A stretch of 64,000 nt of DNA from the NCBI GenBank assembly GCA_029582265.1, contig CM055837.1:10677926-10741925 (forward strand), written 5' to 3'. Under the pieces are notes generated by a model that saw nothing but the letters and a program-made list of their open reading frames with translations, searched no databases and was not told the origin of the DNA. This DNA is from Zoroaster sp. YZ-2022. Taxonomy: Eukaryota; Echinodermata; Asteroidea; Forcipulatida; Zoroasteridae. The position numbers were made by a program, and so were the translations under genes. Below are positions 12,090 to 23,000 of this stretch, one piece after another; position 1 is the first letter of the stretch; the number at the start of each line of letters is the position of its first letter.

Positions 12090-12400
12090 CACGGCTCATG
12101 CAACAACCCAGAACACAACGCACGAAAAAAGCCCACCCACGCGAGTATTGGATGCTCTGAGGGCCTTTATCTGTCCATTCTGTGGACTTACGTTTTTCTT
12201 TATATTTCTCTGCCGATTTGGTAGAGAAATGTTAATACATAATGCATTAGCTTACTCATTTTTATGGCATGACTTATTTAAATATAGACGAGGCCAAAAT
12301 TTTGCTGACGGTGATTGGTTTTAATAAATTTGCAAACATAAATTGTTCATTTTGCTGCGGGTTTATGAAAAATTCAGTAGTAGCGTCCTCGGAATGGTCT
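12090..12400. repeat. Element G, partial copy
   Basis: The segment from GGCTCATGCAACAACCCAGA to TTCAGTAGTAGCGTCCTCGG matches the element at 17395-17755 in reverse orientation. It retains the left terminal repeat; the far end is less clear. Confidence 0.65.
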
Positions 12401-12814
12401 GGTGAGGCTAGGTATAAAGCTGATGATGTCATCAATATTCTCTAGCCCTCCTACAATCAGTGCAATTTTTGAAACAACCCATTCAGGCCACTCCAAGCCA
12501 TTAGCTGTTGCCAGTGGCCTCCTATGGTTACCCTTCTGTGCACTGTCACACCACTGAGATTGCAGGGTAAAGTGGTCTCCCATTGATACATTGTAGGCCA
12601 TACTAATATGCCCAAACATTTACAGTGGCCTTGGGTGGCACACAGTTGATTTTGTAAGATTACTTGGAAAGGACAGCAGGCTTGTATGTACTAAAGGTTG
12701 GTGAAGAACATATTGAAAATGTAGTGGATGGGAGTGGCCTCCATGTGTAGTAGGGCTAGAAATAGTTTTGTCTTTGAAAAATAAGTTTATTGGAAAAGGG
12801 TACTTTTTCCTTAA

Positions 12815-13011
12815 AGGGACACTATCATCACGATAAGAGCAGTCTTTCAACAGGGCATGGAATCGGTGTCCTAGTTTAAGATGAACACAGTGACTGCAAA
12901 TTACTGGCTCATTTAAGCAGCAGCAACGGTAATATGACCTTATCATGTGGGATATTATTGTCAGTCACTTCTGAGATTCCATGCCCTGTTGGTCGTGATG
13001 ATATTGTCTCT
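12815..13011 (+). mobile_element. AGGGACA-end TTAA MITE, copy 1
   Basis: The element starts AGGGACACTATCATCACGAT and ends ATCGTGATGATATTG-type sequence in inverted form (as GTCGTGATGATATTGTCTCT), flanked by TTAA on both sides (12811-12814 and 13012-13015). The conserved interior includes CAGGGCATGGAATCGGTGTC and GCAGCAGCAACGGTAATATG. Eight copies occur in the window and none encodes a transposase. Confidence 0.85.
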
Positions 13012-13119
13012 TTAATTCCATACATAAGAGTGAATACAACAGATCTAATTGAATTTGCAGTATTTTCACGATAATAACACAACAAAAATGTAATATGCTG
13101 ATCAACTTTTATAGTTTGA

Positions 13120-13205
13120 TTCTTGATTCAAAGAGAGGAAGCACTCATAAAAGCATATTTGCTAACATTACCATTTACCAGTGCTGTACATGTACATGTA
13201 CTTTC
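13120..13205 (+). repeat. Single diverged unit of the 5.6-8.0 kb minisatellite
   Basis: The words TTGATTCAAAGAGAG, AAGCA and ACATTACC followed by CTTTCCCTTTAAC match one minisatellite unit. It appears to be a stand-alone dispersed copy. Confidence 0.65.
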
Positions 13206-13361
13206 CCTTTAACAGAAGAATACACACTTTGTTCTGTCTCTCTGAGATAACTAGAGGGTCATTTTGTTCCCGCAACCCAACTCAACCCCACCCCAGTTTT
13301 TCAAATCTAAACCACATCCAAACCACTCCCTTAGCCACACACCAACTAGTACACGCAACTC

Positions 13362-13551
13362 ATTGGCGGATCCAGGGGGGGGGGGGGAGAGAAAAAGAGA
13401 GAGAGAGGGGAGGGGAGAACGCACTCCCATTCCCACAGTGTGCTTTGTTTTTCTCTCCCTTTGATTATTTCATTGTAATTTTTGTAGTACTGAAAAATTA
13501 TTGTTTTTGATTCTCAGCCCCCCCCCTAAAAAATGTTCTGGATCCGCCCAT
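13362..13551. mobile_element. GGCGGATCCAG-end MITE
   Basis: The segment is bounded by GGCGGATCCAGGGGG and its inverted form ending CTGGATCCGCC, with G-rich and C-rich runs just inside. The inner sequence is purine-rich and non-coding. Low-complexity ends are typical of short hAT- or similar DNA elements; the superfamily is not assigned. Confidence 0.65.
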
Positions 13552-13559
13552 GCAACTAC

Positions 13560-14576
13560 CCCCAACCGCACCCCCCCCCCCCAATTTATGCACTGGCAAT
13601 AATGTATCAACATTAACATTTTTGCATACATACAAAAGTACACATGCTTTGCAAACTTACTGGAAATAATTACACATATACATGTAATGGCTTATTGTAG
13701 TTTATACGTTTAATATGAAGCCTGTGAAATCGTCAGTGATAAATCTGATTTGTTGATAAGGAATTTCAACATCTTTTGATTGGACAAATCTCACTCCATA
13801 AAGATCTTGCAGAATTACAGTCCTCATCGGCACCTACATGTATGTGGGGGTTTCCCTGCGAAATACAGCAAAGATGGTGGACTTTCAGTTGGTAATCTAA
13901 AAACATGCGCCCTCGGCAGTACAAGTACATGCACAGAGCAGATAGTGCTGTAAACATTTGAGTGGTTTGACTCTGGCAAACATTTGAGTGGGCAAGTGGG
14001 AATTATTCCATCAGAAGATTAATAATATGCATCAGATAGCTGAAGGTCATCAGTTTATAATCCCCTAAAAATAAATTTATACAATTTACAATGTATTTGT
14101 ATCAAAAATAATTGTAATGGTAATACTGAATATCTATTTAAAGAAAACCAATTTATATTCAAATAAGTATCACTGATCTGAAATTCAAAGATAACAAGAT
14201 TAGCATGTTTTAAATCCACTGTACACTTGGTAAAATGTAAAAAAATGCATCCATACTTTATAGGGATCAAGATAAATTGGACAAAAATATATATTTATAA
14301 AACCTGTGAAAGATTATGTTTATTTCATTTTGTCGTTGATGAGAAATTACTGAACTGAATTCAGATCTTTCATGTATATTCCAACGTGGAATTTCTGTTC
14401 TCAGATAACAGAATTTATTTCTAGAAATTATTTCACTAATTTTACTTAAAAAAACAAAAACACCTGAGACAGAAATATTTCAGTGGATGTTTGATACCAT
14501 CATCAACTTTACGTCAAGTGAGTTTTATGTAAAACCGTGATAATTTTGTATTTTTTTAAGATTAACATTTAGTGGC
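13560..14576. other. Unassigned stretch
   Basis: No exon or clear repeat was recognised apart from a C-rich run at about 13570-13582. Confidence 0.4.
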
Positions 14577-14580
14577 TTAA

Positions 14581-14793
14581 AGGGACAGTCATGATCAGAG
14601 CAGACTTTTAACAGGGCATGGAATCGGTGTCTTAGTTTAAAATGAACACAGTGACTCCAGTCACTGACTGGCTCATTTATGCAGCAGCAACGGTAATATG
14701 ACCATATCATGTGGGTATTATTTTCAGTCACTGAGTTAATGTAAAAGTAGCACTCTGATTCCATGCCCTGTTGATTGTGACGGTACTGTCCCT
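14581..14793 (+). mobile_element. AGGGACA-end TTAA MITE, copy 2
   Basis: The element starts AGGGACAGTCATGATCAGAG and ends GTACTGTCCCT, flanked by TTAA at 14577-14580 and 14794-14797. The interior is the same as copy 1. Confidence 0.85.
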
Positions 14794-15224
14794 TTAAGTC
14801 TTGGCTCTATCACATTCCTGTTTTGGCTCTTTGATTTGTTTATTTTACGATGGCTTTGTTCTAGCATTCTTTGGCTTTTGTTTCTTTTTGTGTCAAAATG
14901 GTTTCAGTTTTGTAGTTTTTTTTTTTTTTTTTTCTTTTTCTTTTCTTTTCTTTTTTTCCCCTTCATTTTATCATCTCTTCAATGTTAGCCTTGTGACTTC
15001 GGAAATATAAATCAATGCAGGAGTATCCTTGCCGCATCCTTGAAGGTGTAGTAGAAGATAATTAGGCTGGAGGTTACCTCAGTCAGTGGGAGTGGCCTTC
15101 CCTGCCTCCTCATCTAGTGTCCTTGGTCATACGGGACCCTAGATAATTGAGTCTCTGACTAAGCCCCTTGCCTGAACCACAGACTGCACAGATGAAAGAC
15201 TAATACCGGCTACTGTTATTCAGG
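14794..15224. other. Unassigned stretch with pyrimidine-rich run
   Basis: A long T/C-rich low-complexity run lies at about 14916-14970. No exon was recognised. Confidence 0.4.
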
Positions 15225-15330
15225 CCTATCTTCTGGCCAGTGATTGGCCAGTGATTGGTCAGTGATTGGCCAGTGATTGGTCAGTGATTGGCCAGTGATT
15301 GCCAAATGATTGGTTGGTAATCGGGGTGCG
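15225..15330 (+). repeat. Short tandem repeat, CCAGTGATTGG unit
   Basis: About eight to nine head-to-tail copies of an 11-bp unit, CCAGTGATTGG alternating with TCAGTGATTGG, decaying at the right edge. Confidence 0.9.
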
Positions 15331-15454
15331 AAATTCAGGGTTGCGCAGTTGTCCGGGGCAACCTTAAGTTAGATATGTTAGTTTGTCACAGTGTGTCAAC
15401 TGTTTTGGTAACCATTGTAAACACTTACTGTACTCAATTCACATACATTATATT

Positions 15455-15730
15455 GTTTTAAGCTGGTTACCTTCCTACATAGCTGAACGTTTGTGGAAAG
15501 TAGCTTTAGTGGTCAAAATCAATACATTGTCTGTTTTTGACTGTTGAACCAACTGTGCACACAGGGGCATTGTTGACTGGTTTTGACTGTCATTTTAAAC
15601 CTCCCTCAGGCCTCAACATTACCAGACAATGCTTTCACCAGTCAAAAACAGTCAATTCATTTTGGCCTGTAAATGTACTTACTACACATTATAAGGTTTG
15701 ACAGTGCACTAGATATACATCGGCATGTAT
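15455..15730 (-). mobile_element. CCCTCCTA-family mini-element, truncated inverted copy
   Basis: The GTCAAAA-word interior of the 24351-24659 element is present in reverse orientation. The left end reads TTCCTACATAGCTG instead of the canonical CCCTCCTA and the right end fades near ATATACATC. It is an older, broken copy. Confidence 0.65.
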
Positions 15731-16368
15731 ACATGTATATAGAAATTTTGATTGATTTTTGTACCTTGCAGAAATAAAGGAAACAGGTACAGTTAATGAA
15801 AACTAAGCAATGTGTTGATCCCTTGATTTTCCAACATTCACATTCTGTATCTTATTCTATTTATATAAAAAACCTCTTTCTTTGGCTTTCAATATTGTAA
15901 CAAATATTTATATTGAATGCATTACATGTACATTGGAATGGCAATGAAAATGAGTACTCTATGAGTACAAGATTACTACACTGTTTGCTGCACTTAGATG
16001 TCAAATCCATGGATTGTAATTTGTCCTTGCTCATCTAAAAAAAAAAAAAAAAAAAATATGCATATATAGTTTATGTTGAGCCATATGGCATTAGGTGACC
16101 TTGAATCAAAAGTTGAAGGTACATGTATACTATGTGTCAATGTCAAATGAACCTTACACACTTTTATGGTTTTTTGATGTTTTGCAAAGCAGACCTTATG
16201 GTTGACCTGTGGACCACTGTAGTGTTAAAGAGCCAATGGAGTAAACGTAACATGCAGCTCTGTCATCTTGTTGACATCATTTGAATTTGCCAATTTGTGG
16301 GCATTTTGGTCCATTTTTAGGGCACATTTTGGTATTTACATGTGTGCTATTATGATATTGGTCGCACA
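15731..16368. other. Unassigned stretch with poly-A run
   Basis: Contains a poly-A run at about 16037-16057. No exon was recognised. Confidence 0.4.
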
Positions 16369-16372
16369 TTAA

Positions 16373-16611
16373 CCCTAACCCCCTAGGCACTCGAGCTAGG
16401 AACCTTCCTGAATCCTCCAAAATTCATCGGTGTACTTTTGGAAACATGCCCTTATCTTCAGAATGCACCATGCATTTTCGTTGATATTTCATATTCAGCA
16501 CTTACTGCCTGTACTTCTTGCCAGGTAGTAATTTTGCCCCATTTGAACAGTGCTGAATTTTCCCCAAAAAGTGCCCCTTGGAGGATTTTGCAGGATTTGG
16601 GGTGGTTAGGG
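16373..16611 (+). mobile_element. CCCTAAC-end mini-element
   Basis: The element starts CCCTAACCCCCTAGG after TTAA (16369-16372) and ends GGTGGTTAGGG before TTTTAA. It is the least rearranged copy of the family that also occurs at 8846-9490, 47382-47687 and 49951-50291. Confidence 0.75.
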
Positions 16612-16618
16612 TTTTAAT

Positions 16619-17212
16619 CAGGGATGCCAGTTTTCCGGCTATTGCCGGAATTCCGGCTTTTTCATATTTTTCCCAAAGAAATCCGGCACTCCGTCTTTCG
16701 TCCGGCCGGGGAAAAAAATCACCTTTACAGAGTACGCTCAGTTAGTCTTGGTTATCAAGATGTTCTTACCTTTTCTTTTTTTATGCCATCGCGTAATACA
16801 CTCGGACATTTCACCGACAGAGGGCGATCGATAGTAGCGAGATAACAAGCAAGACTAGCCCATTGCTCCGCCATATTGGAAACAGTGCGTGTGGGTCCGT
16901 GTAGCATGTGTGTTGTATGCGGTGTGTTGTACACATGGTGATTGCAACGTAATCATAAAGATTATGCGTTATGCCTTCATTTTCTGAAATTTTTGACTGA
17001 TTTTACTCAACTTGACTACCATAACGGAGGTCGGAAGAGGTGTAGATCTGGAAAAAATCGATGCTAGTGTAAAGAACAGCTTCAATTAGCATTGGCTTGA
17101 ATAAAAAAAAAACAATGAGGGACATTTGTTTTTGTGTGCAAGTATGAACGTTCGCTCTTCCTTTGCGGGAATTTTTTTCCGGCTCTGGAGCAAAGAGCTA
17201 CTGGCATCCCTG
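16619..17212. mobile_element. CAGGGATGCCAGT-end DNA transposon, 6-bp duplication
   Basis: Perfect 13-bp terminal inverted repeats CAGGGATGCCAGT and ACTGGCATCCCTG bound a 594-bp element. The directly flanking hexamer TTTAAT is identical on both sides (16613-16618 and 17213-17218). Just inside the left end are repeated CCGGAATTCCGG-type words. No transposase ORF is present. It is related to the element at 31865-32671. The ends resemble hAT elements, but hAT normally makes 8-bp duplications, so the superfamily is left open. Confidence 0.85.
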
Positions 17213-17394
17213 TTTAATATAGAGAATGATTTAATTCACAAATTTTGCATGTTAATGCTGAAATATTTTTGAGGCCATTTAAAAAAATAATTTACATGGG
17301 CAAAAAAGAAAAAAAAAGAGGAAAAAAAACAAAAAACACCATCCTTGGAGAGCACTCTCCTTTTTTTTCCCTCCAAAATCTGAGTAATTTGCTT

Positions 17395-17755
17395 AGCTCA
17401 TGCGGCAACCTGGAACACAATGCCCGAAAAAAAAGACCATGCACGTGAGTGGCGAAGCAGCAAGCGACTTTTCCCAAGGACGCTACTACTGCATTATTCA
17501 ATCATAAACCTGCAGCAAAATGAATAATGTATGTATGCAAATTTATTTTAACCAATCACCGTAAGCAAAATGTTGTGCTCGTCTGTATATAAATAAGTGA
17601 TACTAGAAGAAATTAGTTACCTCATGCATTATGTATTAACATATAAAGAAAAACGTAAGACCACAGAATGGACTGGTAAAGGCCCTCGGGGCATCTGCTT
17701 CTCACGCGCTGGTCTTTTTTTCCTGTGTTGTGTGCCGTGTTGCTGCGTGGTGGGC
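17395..17755. mobile_element. Element G, near-complete MITE
   Basis: The left end, CTCATGCGGCAACCTGGAAC, is mirrored by the right end containing GTGTGCCGTGTTGCTGCGTG. The interior (CATTATGTATTAACATATAA) matches 12090-12400 in reverse orientation. Non-coding. Confidence 0.7.
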
Positions 17756-17764
17756 CTTGACTAA

Positions 17765-18081
17765 CCCTCCTACTATAGCTGAACTGTAGTGGCAGGTAGC
17801 TACAGTGGTCAAAACCAGTCAACTGCCCGTTTTGACTGTTGACCCAAATGTGCACACAGGGGCATTTTTGACTGGTTTTTTTACTGTCATTTTGACCACC
17901 CTGAACAATACAAGACCATGCTTTTACCAGTCAAAAACGGTGGACTCATTTTGACCTGTAAATGTACTTACTACACGTAAGGTTTGATAGTGTTTGAATT
18001 TTAAGTGCACTAGATACAATGTATACCTTAACAAGTATATCAACATTTTGACTGATTTTGACCCGTGCAGTAGTAGGAGGG
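17765..18081 (-). mobile_element. CCCTCCTA-end mini-element, inverted copy
   Basis: The element starts CCCTCCTACTATAGCTG after CTAA and ends AGTAGTAGGAGGG before ATAA. The interior is the GTCAAAA-word family in reverse orientation relative to 24351-24659. Confidence 0.8.
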
Positions 18082-19482
18082 ATAAACACTACAAGCAAAA
18101 TTGTTCACTGCACTTCTGATGTCATAGCGGAATCACATGCAAGACCATGGTTGGTTCGGGCATACAGTGTTGACTGAATTTCTGTTCGTTTTACAAGTCA
18201 GTTCTCTAAATAGGATATATGTATTTAACAACCCCCCAAAAATTATGGTTTATAATATCGCCACGCTCTAGAAATATGCCAAGGATCAACTGCTCATCCC
18301 TTTAGTTTTAACTTCCTAAGACCTCAAAACGAGGTCATGTGTTTCCATTGTTTTTAGGTAGTTTCACACCATTGCAAGGCCACTTGCATTACGTCTAATT
18401 CCCAGAATTAAGTTTGCCCTTCTATAAAGTCTGTTGGAGCACAACACTTAAATCATGCGACCATCCCAGGCCGTGTTTACCACAGGCTCGGCAACCTCAT
18501 TCCCACAGCTTAATTTTGAGCAGTATCAGGAATTCTCGATCAGATCTTGATTACTCCTCTTCTTGAAACTGGATGATTAAAATATCAAAAACTCTATTTA
18601 AAAAAAAAAGGGTTATTGAAGGCCATGGGTTTTGTGTTACAGTCTGGCACATTAACTATACTGCAAAGATAGTGTGTTCTGCAGTAAAAGGTGTCTAGGG
18701 GACTAGACCGACCAATTTTCCAGTCCCATGCATTGCAGGAAGAGCCTTATTTTGTCATAATTCGATGAGTTCCGAGTGCATTATTTTTTCGGTGAAATCA
18801 ATCATCCAAATGTTGGTCATGTTAAAAAAAAATATAAAAAAAGAGAAAAAAGAGAAAAACATCTAGATTGTCATGATAGAAATTTTCAATTTTGAATATT
18901 TAAACTAGTAATAAACATTTAACCAATCAGCATTGGAGTAATCACATTTCCCATTAGTCTAGTAGTGAGAACAAGGTAGACCCTGGGGGATAAGGTTGTA
19001 GTTCCTGGTCCTCTTCAGGAATTAGCAGATGTCATCCCTAATGCCCTTTGACCTTCGACCTGTCACAGTTAATCATTTCAGCCAAGGCTCCTAGTAATAT
19101 TATATGATTAGATGGTTTTAATCGTGGACTTGTATCTGCCCTGCAAGTTAATCTTCTCTGAGGCAGCACCAAAGACCTGCCCATCCCTGCGCTGAGCAAT
19201 CCTTCTAGAAAAGGACTGGAAGTACTGTCTGCAAGTAGCAAGGACATTATATAATCCCATTCCATTATGCTGTCATTCCAAATATACTTCTAGTATAAAC
19301 TTTATACTTGTCAGAGCTTTTAACAAGCACTCAGTATTGTGCTGGTTGTGAGTTTATATTTTTTAACCGATTTGGGAATTTTCAAAACGAGGTGTCCAAA
19401 ACCCGCCGAAAGCTGTATTTGATGGCTAATATTATGAGCTGTAATCAGTGTCTTAGCCAGGATTTGTTTCAGTTTGTGCACT
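18082..19482. other. Unassigned stretch
   Basis: No DDX10-like exon and no clear repeat was recognised. The part around 18900-19000 (AACCAATCAGC, TAGTAGTGAGAACAAGGTAGA) loosely matches 1790-1870 in inverted form. Confidence 0.4.
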
Positions 19483-19486
19483 TTAA

Positions 19487-19811
19487 CCCTCCTACTGCTG
19501 GTACCTTTTTCATACAAGTTGATGCACCATTTGAAACCATTCGCTTTTGTGGTTTTGAATGGTGAAATAACTGTACAGTATTAATTCCCCCAAATGGTTT
19601 TGAATGGTAGGTCAGCTAATACAAAACCTTGTTCGGACACTTCTAATAAGTGGTGAATCAATGGACCCTCTATGCATTTGAATGGATTTGAATGGTAGTA
19701 AAGCTTGCTACCAACACTGTTCAAATGGTATCACCATGTGTGTACAAAACCAATGGGCATTTTGGTAAGTGGAAATTTTGAATGGTTTCAAATGGTCAAA
19801 CAGTAGGAGGG
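19487..19811. mobile_element. CCCTCCTA-end mini-element, GAATGGTTT interior
   Basis: The element is flanked by TTAA on both sides (19483-19486 and 19812-19815), starts CCCTCCTACTG and ends CAGTAGGAGGG. Its interior is unrelated to the GTCAAAA family and is built from TTTGAATGG/CAAATGG words. It lies less than 120 bp upstream of a DDX10 exon. Confidence 0.8.
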
Positions 19812-19929
19812 TTAATAGAAGCTGATTTTTGTGTTTAATTTTCAGAAATGAATCGCATTTTACTATTGTAATGTGAACATAGACAAATCTGTTTGTTAAA
19901 TGATCCCTGTTTTTTTGCCCCAACTTCAG

Positions 19930-20050
19930 GACGTGAAGAGTGAGATGGAGCGAATAACCCGCACGAATATAGTGGTGTGCACCCCTGGCAGATTTCTTCA
20001 GCACCTCGATCAGACTGTTAGCCTGGAATGCTCAAATCTACAGATACTTG
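19930..20050 (+). CDS. DDX10: DDX10 visible exon 1
   Basis: Encodes [21 protein letters not shown] and onward, i.e. motif Ib (TPGR). The acceptor is CAACTTCAG and the donor G/GTAAAG. It ends one base into a codon. An upstream exon must supply the ...GGK that precedes this point in the family. Confidence 0.93.
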
Positions 20051-23000
20051 GTAAAGGTTTTCTGCCCCACCCCCCTTCAAAAAATAATAATAATTAAAAA
20101 ATTTTTTTTTACAAATTTGAAATAAATTAATTTAAACAAGTTAAAACAAATGAAAATAAAACAAATAAAAATTAACAAACAAAAATATTTCCTGCAATCA
20201 AATAATCATGTAAAATCTGTTGTTTTTTAATCCATTCATATTAAATTTGGATAGAAATTGTCCAAAGGATGTTCCACTGTTTTCAGCATTTATTGAATTG
20301 AAACTTCCCAAGGTCCAAAGGTCCTTTTCTGTAAATGTTTCTTGATGTTGTGACATTTATTAACTTAAACAACAAATGTCTCTGAGAGGTTTTACTAATG
20401 AAAATTGTTGTTTAGGTAATTTTTGTTGTAATGAAGTAGACCATCTTACATGTACATGTAGTTATCGTTATTTTTTGTCATGTATGCATGTGATGTTTTC
20501 TTAATTTTTCGAGTTGAAAGCCCAAGAAACAACGTTGCAAAAATGTTGCTTTTTATTCACTGTAATTCAAGGTTGCTTGCATCATCAGAAAGTCAATATT
20601 TAGACAGATCGTAGTCGAACTCATGCAATTAACCTAATTAAGGTATGCTGACAGCTGATATGTAACATACATGTACAGTTTGCAGTGGAAGACAATGTTG
20701 AAGCTTTCAGGAAACTGAAGAGGGCGCTATTTGCTTTTAACACTGTGTGAGTTACAGAGAGTTTATCCATCTTCAATGGAGTGCTGTCGTGATGTTATTT
20801 TATGTATAGAAGTAGCCTGTATTGTGTCCAAACCTCTTGCTTCTTGATTGTGGGGATGTGGAGAGTCTGTAAATCCTCCAAAACTAAACATCCAGGAGGT
20901 TCAGGGGGCTTGGTCCTCTAGACCAAAGGGAGACCCAGGCCCGCTACCCATTTTTCAGGATTTTATTTACCTTTGTCAAGTCACACAGAAAGTCACACCT
21001 CAGAATCTTTTCAGCTATAAGCCTCTCTGCCATGATGTTAACGTTTAAGTTCTTATATTAATAATCAGTGCAATTCTTTCCTACTCTGCTTTTGGAATAA
21101 AATAAGAAATTAAAAATGTTCTTCATAAGTTTTTGTCTTGTTTTCAGTTCTTGACGAGGCAGACCGCATCTTAGATCTTGGGTTTGAGAAGACCATGAAC
21201 GGCATCTTGGAGAACCTCCCCACACAGCGGCAGACGATGCTCTTCTCGGCGACACAAACCAAGTAAGCCAGACATCAGGATTGTAATTTCTCGGGATTTA
21301 TCCTGATTTCAGGATTTTGAATAAATATAATTTCAGGATTTTTTTTTCCAGAATGCATGAGTTAGTACTTTTGGAAGCAAAGGCAGCCCTCAGATCCCTC
21401 CCTAACTGTCCAATCACACCCCCGAGACATTTCCTATTGAACATGTTTTAAGGAAGGCTGCTCATTTGTACAGCTCTTTTCAGTGGTGTAATTTTTTTCT
21501 TAAAGGTGAAGGGGGGCGGGGGAATGATTTGAAATATCAGTGACTTCTCCCTAATTGTCAATATCCCCTCACCCCCTCAACATCCACCCCTACCCAACGC
21601 CAACCGCTCCCCTACCCAACACCAACCGCTCCCCTACCCAACACCAACCGCTCCCCTACCCAACACCAACCGCTCCCCTACCCAACACCACTACCACCCG
21701 CCTGAATAAATAAAATGTGAGTTTGACATATTGAGATTCAAGCAATTTTAGGGGTGTGATTTGTCCGGATTTTGGGATTTTTACAAATCCCAATGTTGTA
21801 ATCGTCCGGATTTTAAAGATTTAAGCAATAAAGGAAAGCAAAGCAAATGCTCAGAACTATAGATTTCACCCCAGCGCTGTTCACAACAGCGGTCCTAATA
21901 CCCCTAGCAAAATTTACATGGATTTTTCAAAACTGCCCAATTACACCCCTGCAACTTGTATAATCATCGAGAACAATTTTAAAGCACCATTGACAAGCCA
22001 CTTAATGTTTTTTTTAGCAATAAATTCCGTCGTCTTGATTTCTTTATTTATCATTCAGGTCCGTACGGAATTTGCCATTGGACTTACTTTTTAGTAAAAA
22101 GTTATGTCGTATTCATTTCTTTATTTATCATTCAAGTCCGTACGGAATTTGCCATTGGTCTTACTTTTTAGTAATAAGTTATATCGTATTCATTTCTTTA
22201 TTTATCATTCAGGTCCGTACGGAATTTGCCATTGGACTTACTTTTTAGTAATAAGTTATGTCGTATTCATTTCTTTATTTATCATTCAAGTCCGTACGGA
22301 ATTTGCCATTGGTCTTACTTTTTAGTAATAAGTTATATCGTATTCATTTCTTTATTTATCATTCAGGTCCGTACGGAATTTGCCATTGGACTTACTTTTT
22401 AGTAATAAGTTATGTCGTATTCATTTCTTTATTTATCATTCAGGTCCGTACGGAATTTGCCATTGGACTTACTTTTTAGTAATAAGTTATGTCGTATTCA
22501 TTTCTTTATCATTCAGGTCCGTACGGAATTTGCCATTGGTCTTAACTTTTTAGTCATAAGTTATATCGTATTCATTTCTTTATTTATCATTCAGGTCCGT
22601 ACGGAATTTGCCATTGGACTTACTTTTTAGTAATAAGTTATGTCGTATTCATTTCTTTATTTATCATTCAGGTCCGTACGGAATTTGCCATTGGACTTAC
22701 TTTTTAGTAATAAGTTATGTCGTATTCATTTCTTTATTTATCATTCAGGTCCGTACGGAATTTGCCATTGGACTTACTTTTTAGTAAAAAGTTATGTCGT
22801 ATTCATTTCTTTATTTATCATTCAAGTCCGTACGGAATTTGCCATTGGACTTACTTTTTAGTAATAAGTTATGTCGTATTCATTTCTTTATTTATCATTC
22901 AGGTCCGTACGGAATTTGCCATTGGACTTACTTTTTAGTAATAAGTTATGTCGTATTCATTTCTTTATTTATCATTCAGGTCCGTACGGAATTTGCCATT

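Noticed and set aside
12620..12946. ORFs beginning [10 protein letters not shown] seen at several places (12620, 14525, 28146)
   Set aside because: They arise from the conserved interior of the AGGGACA MITE and are not genes.
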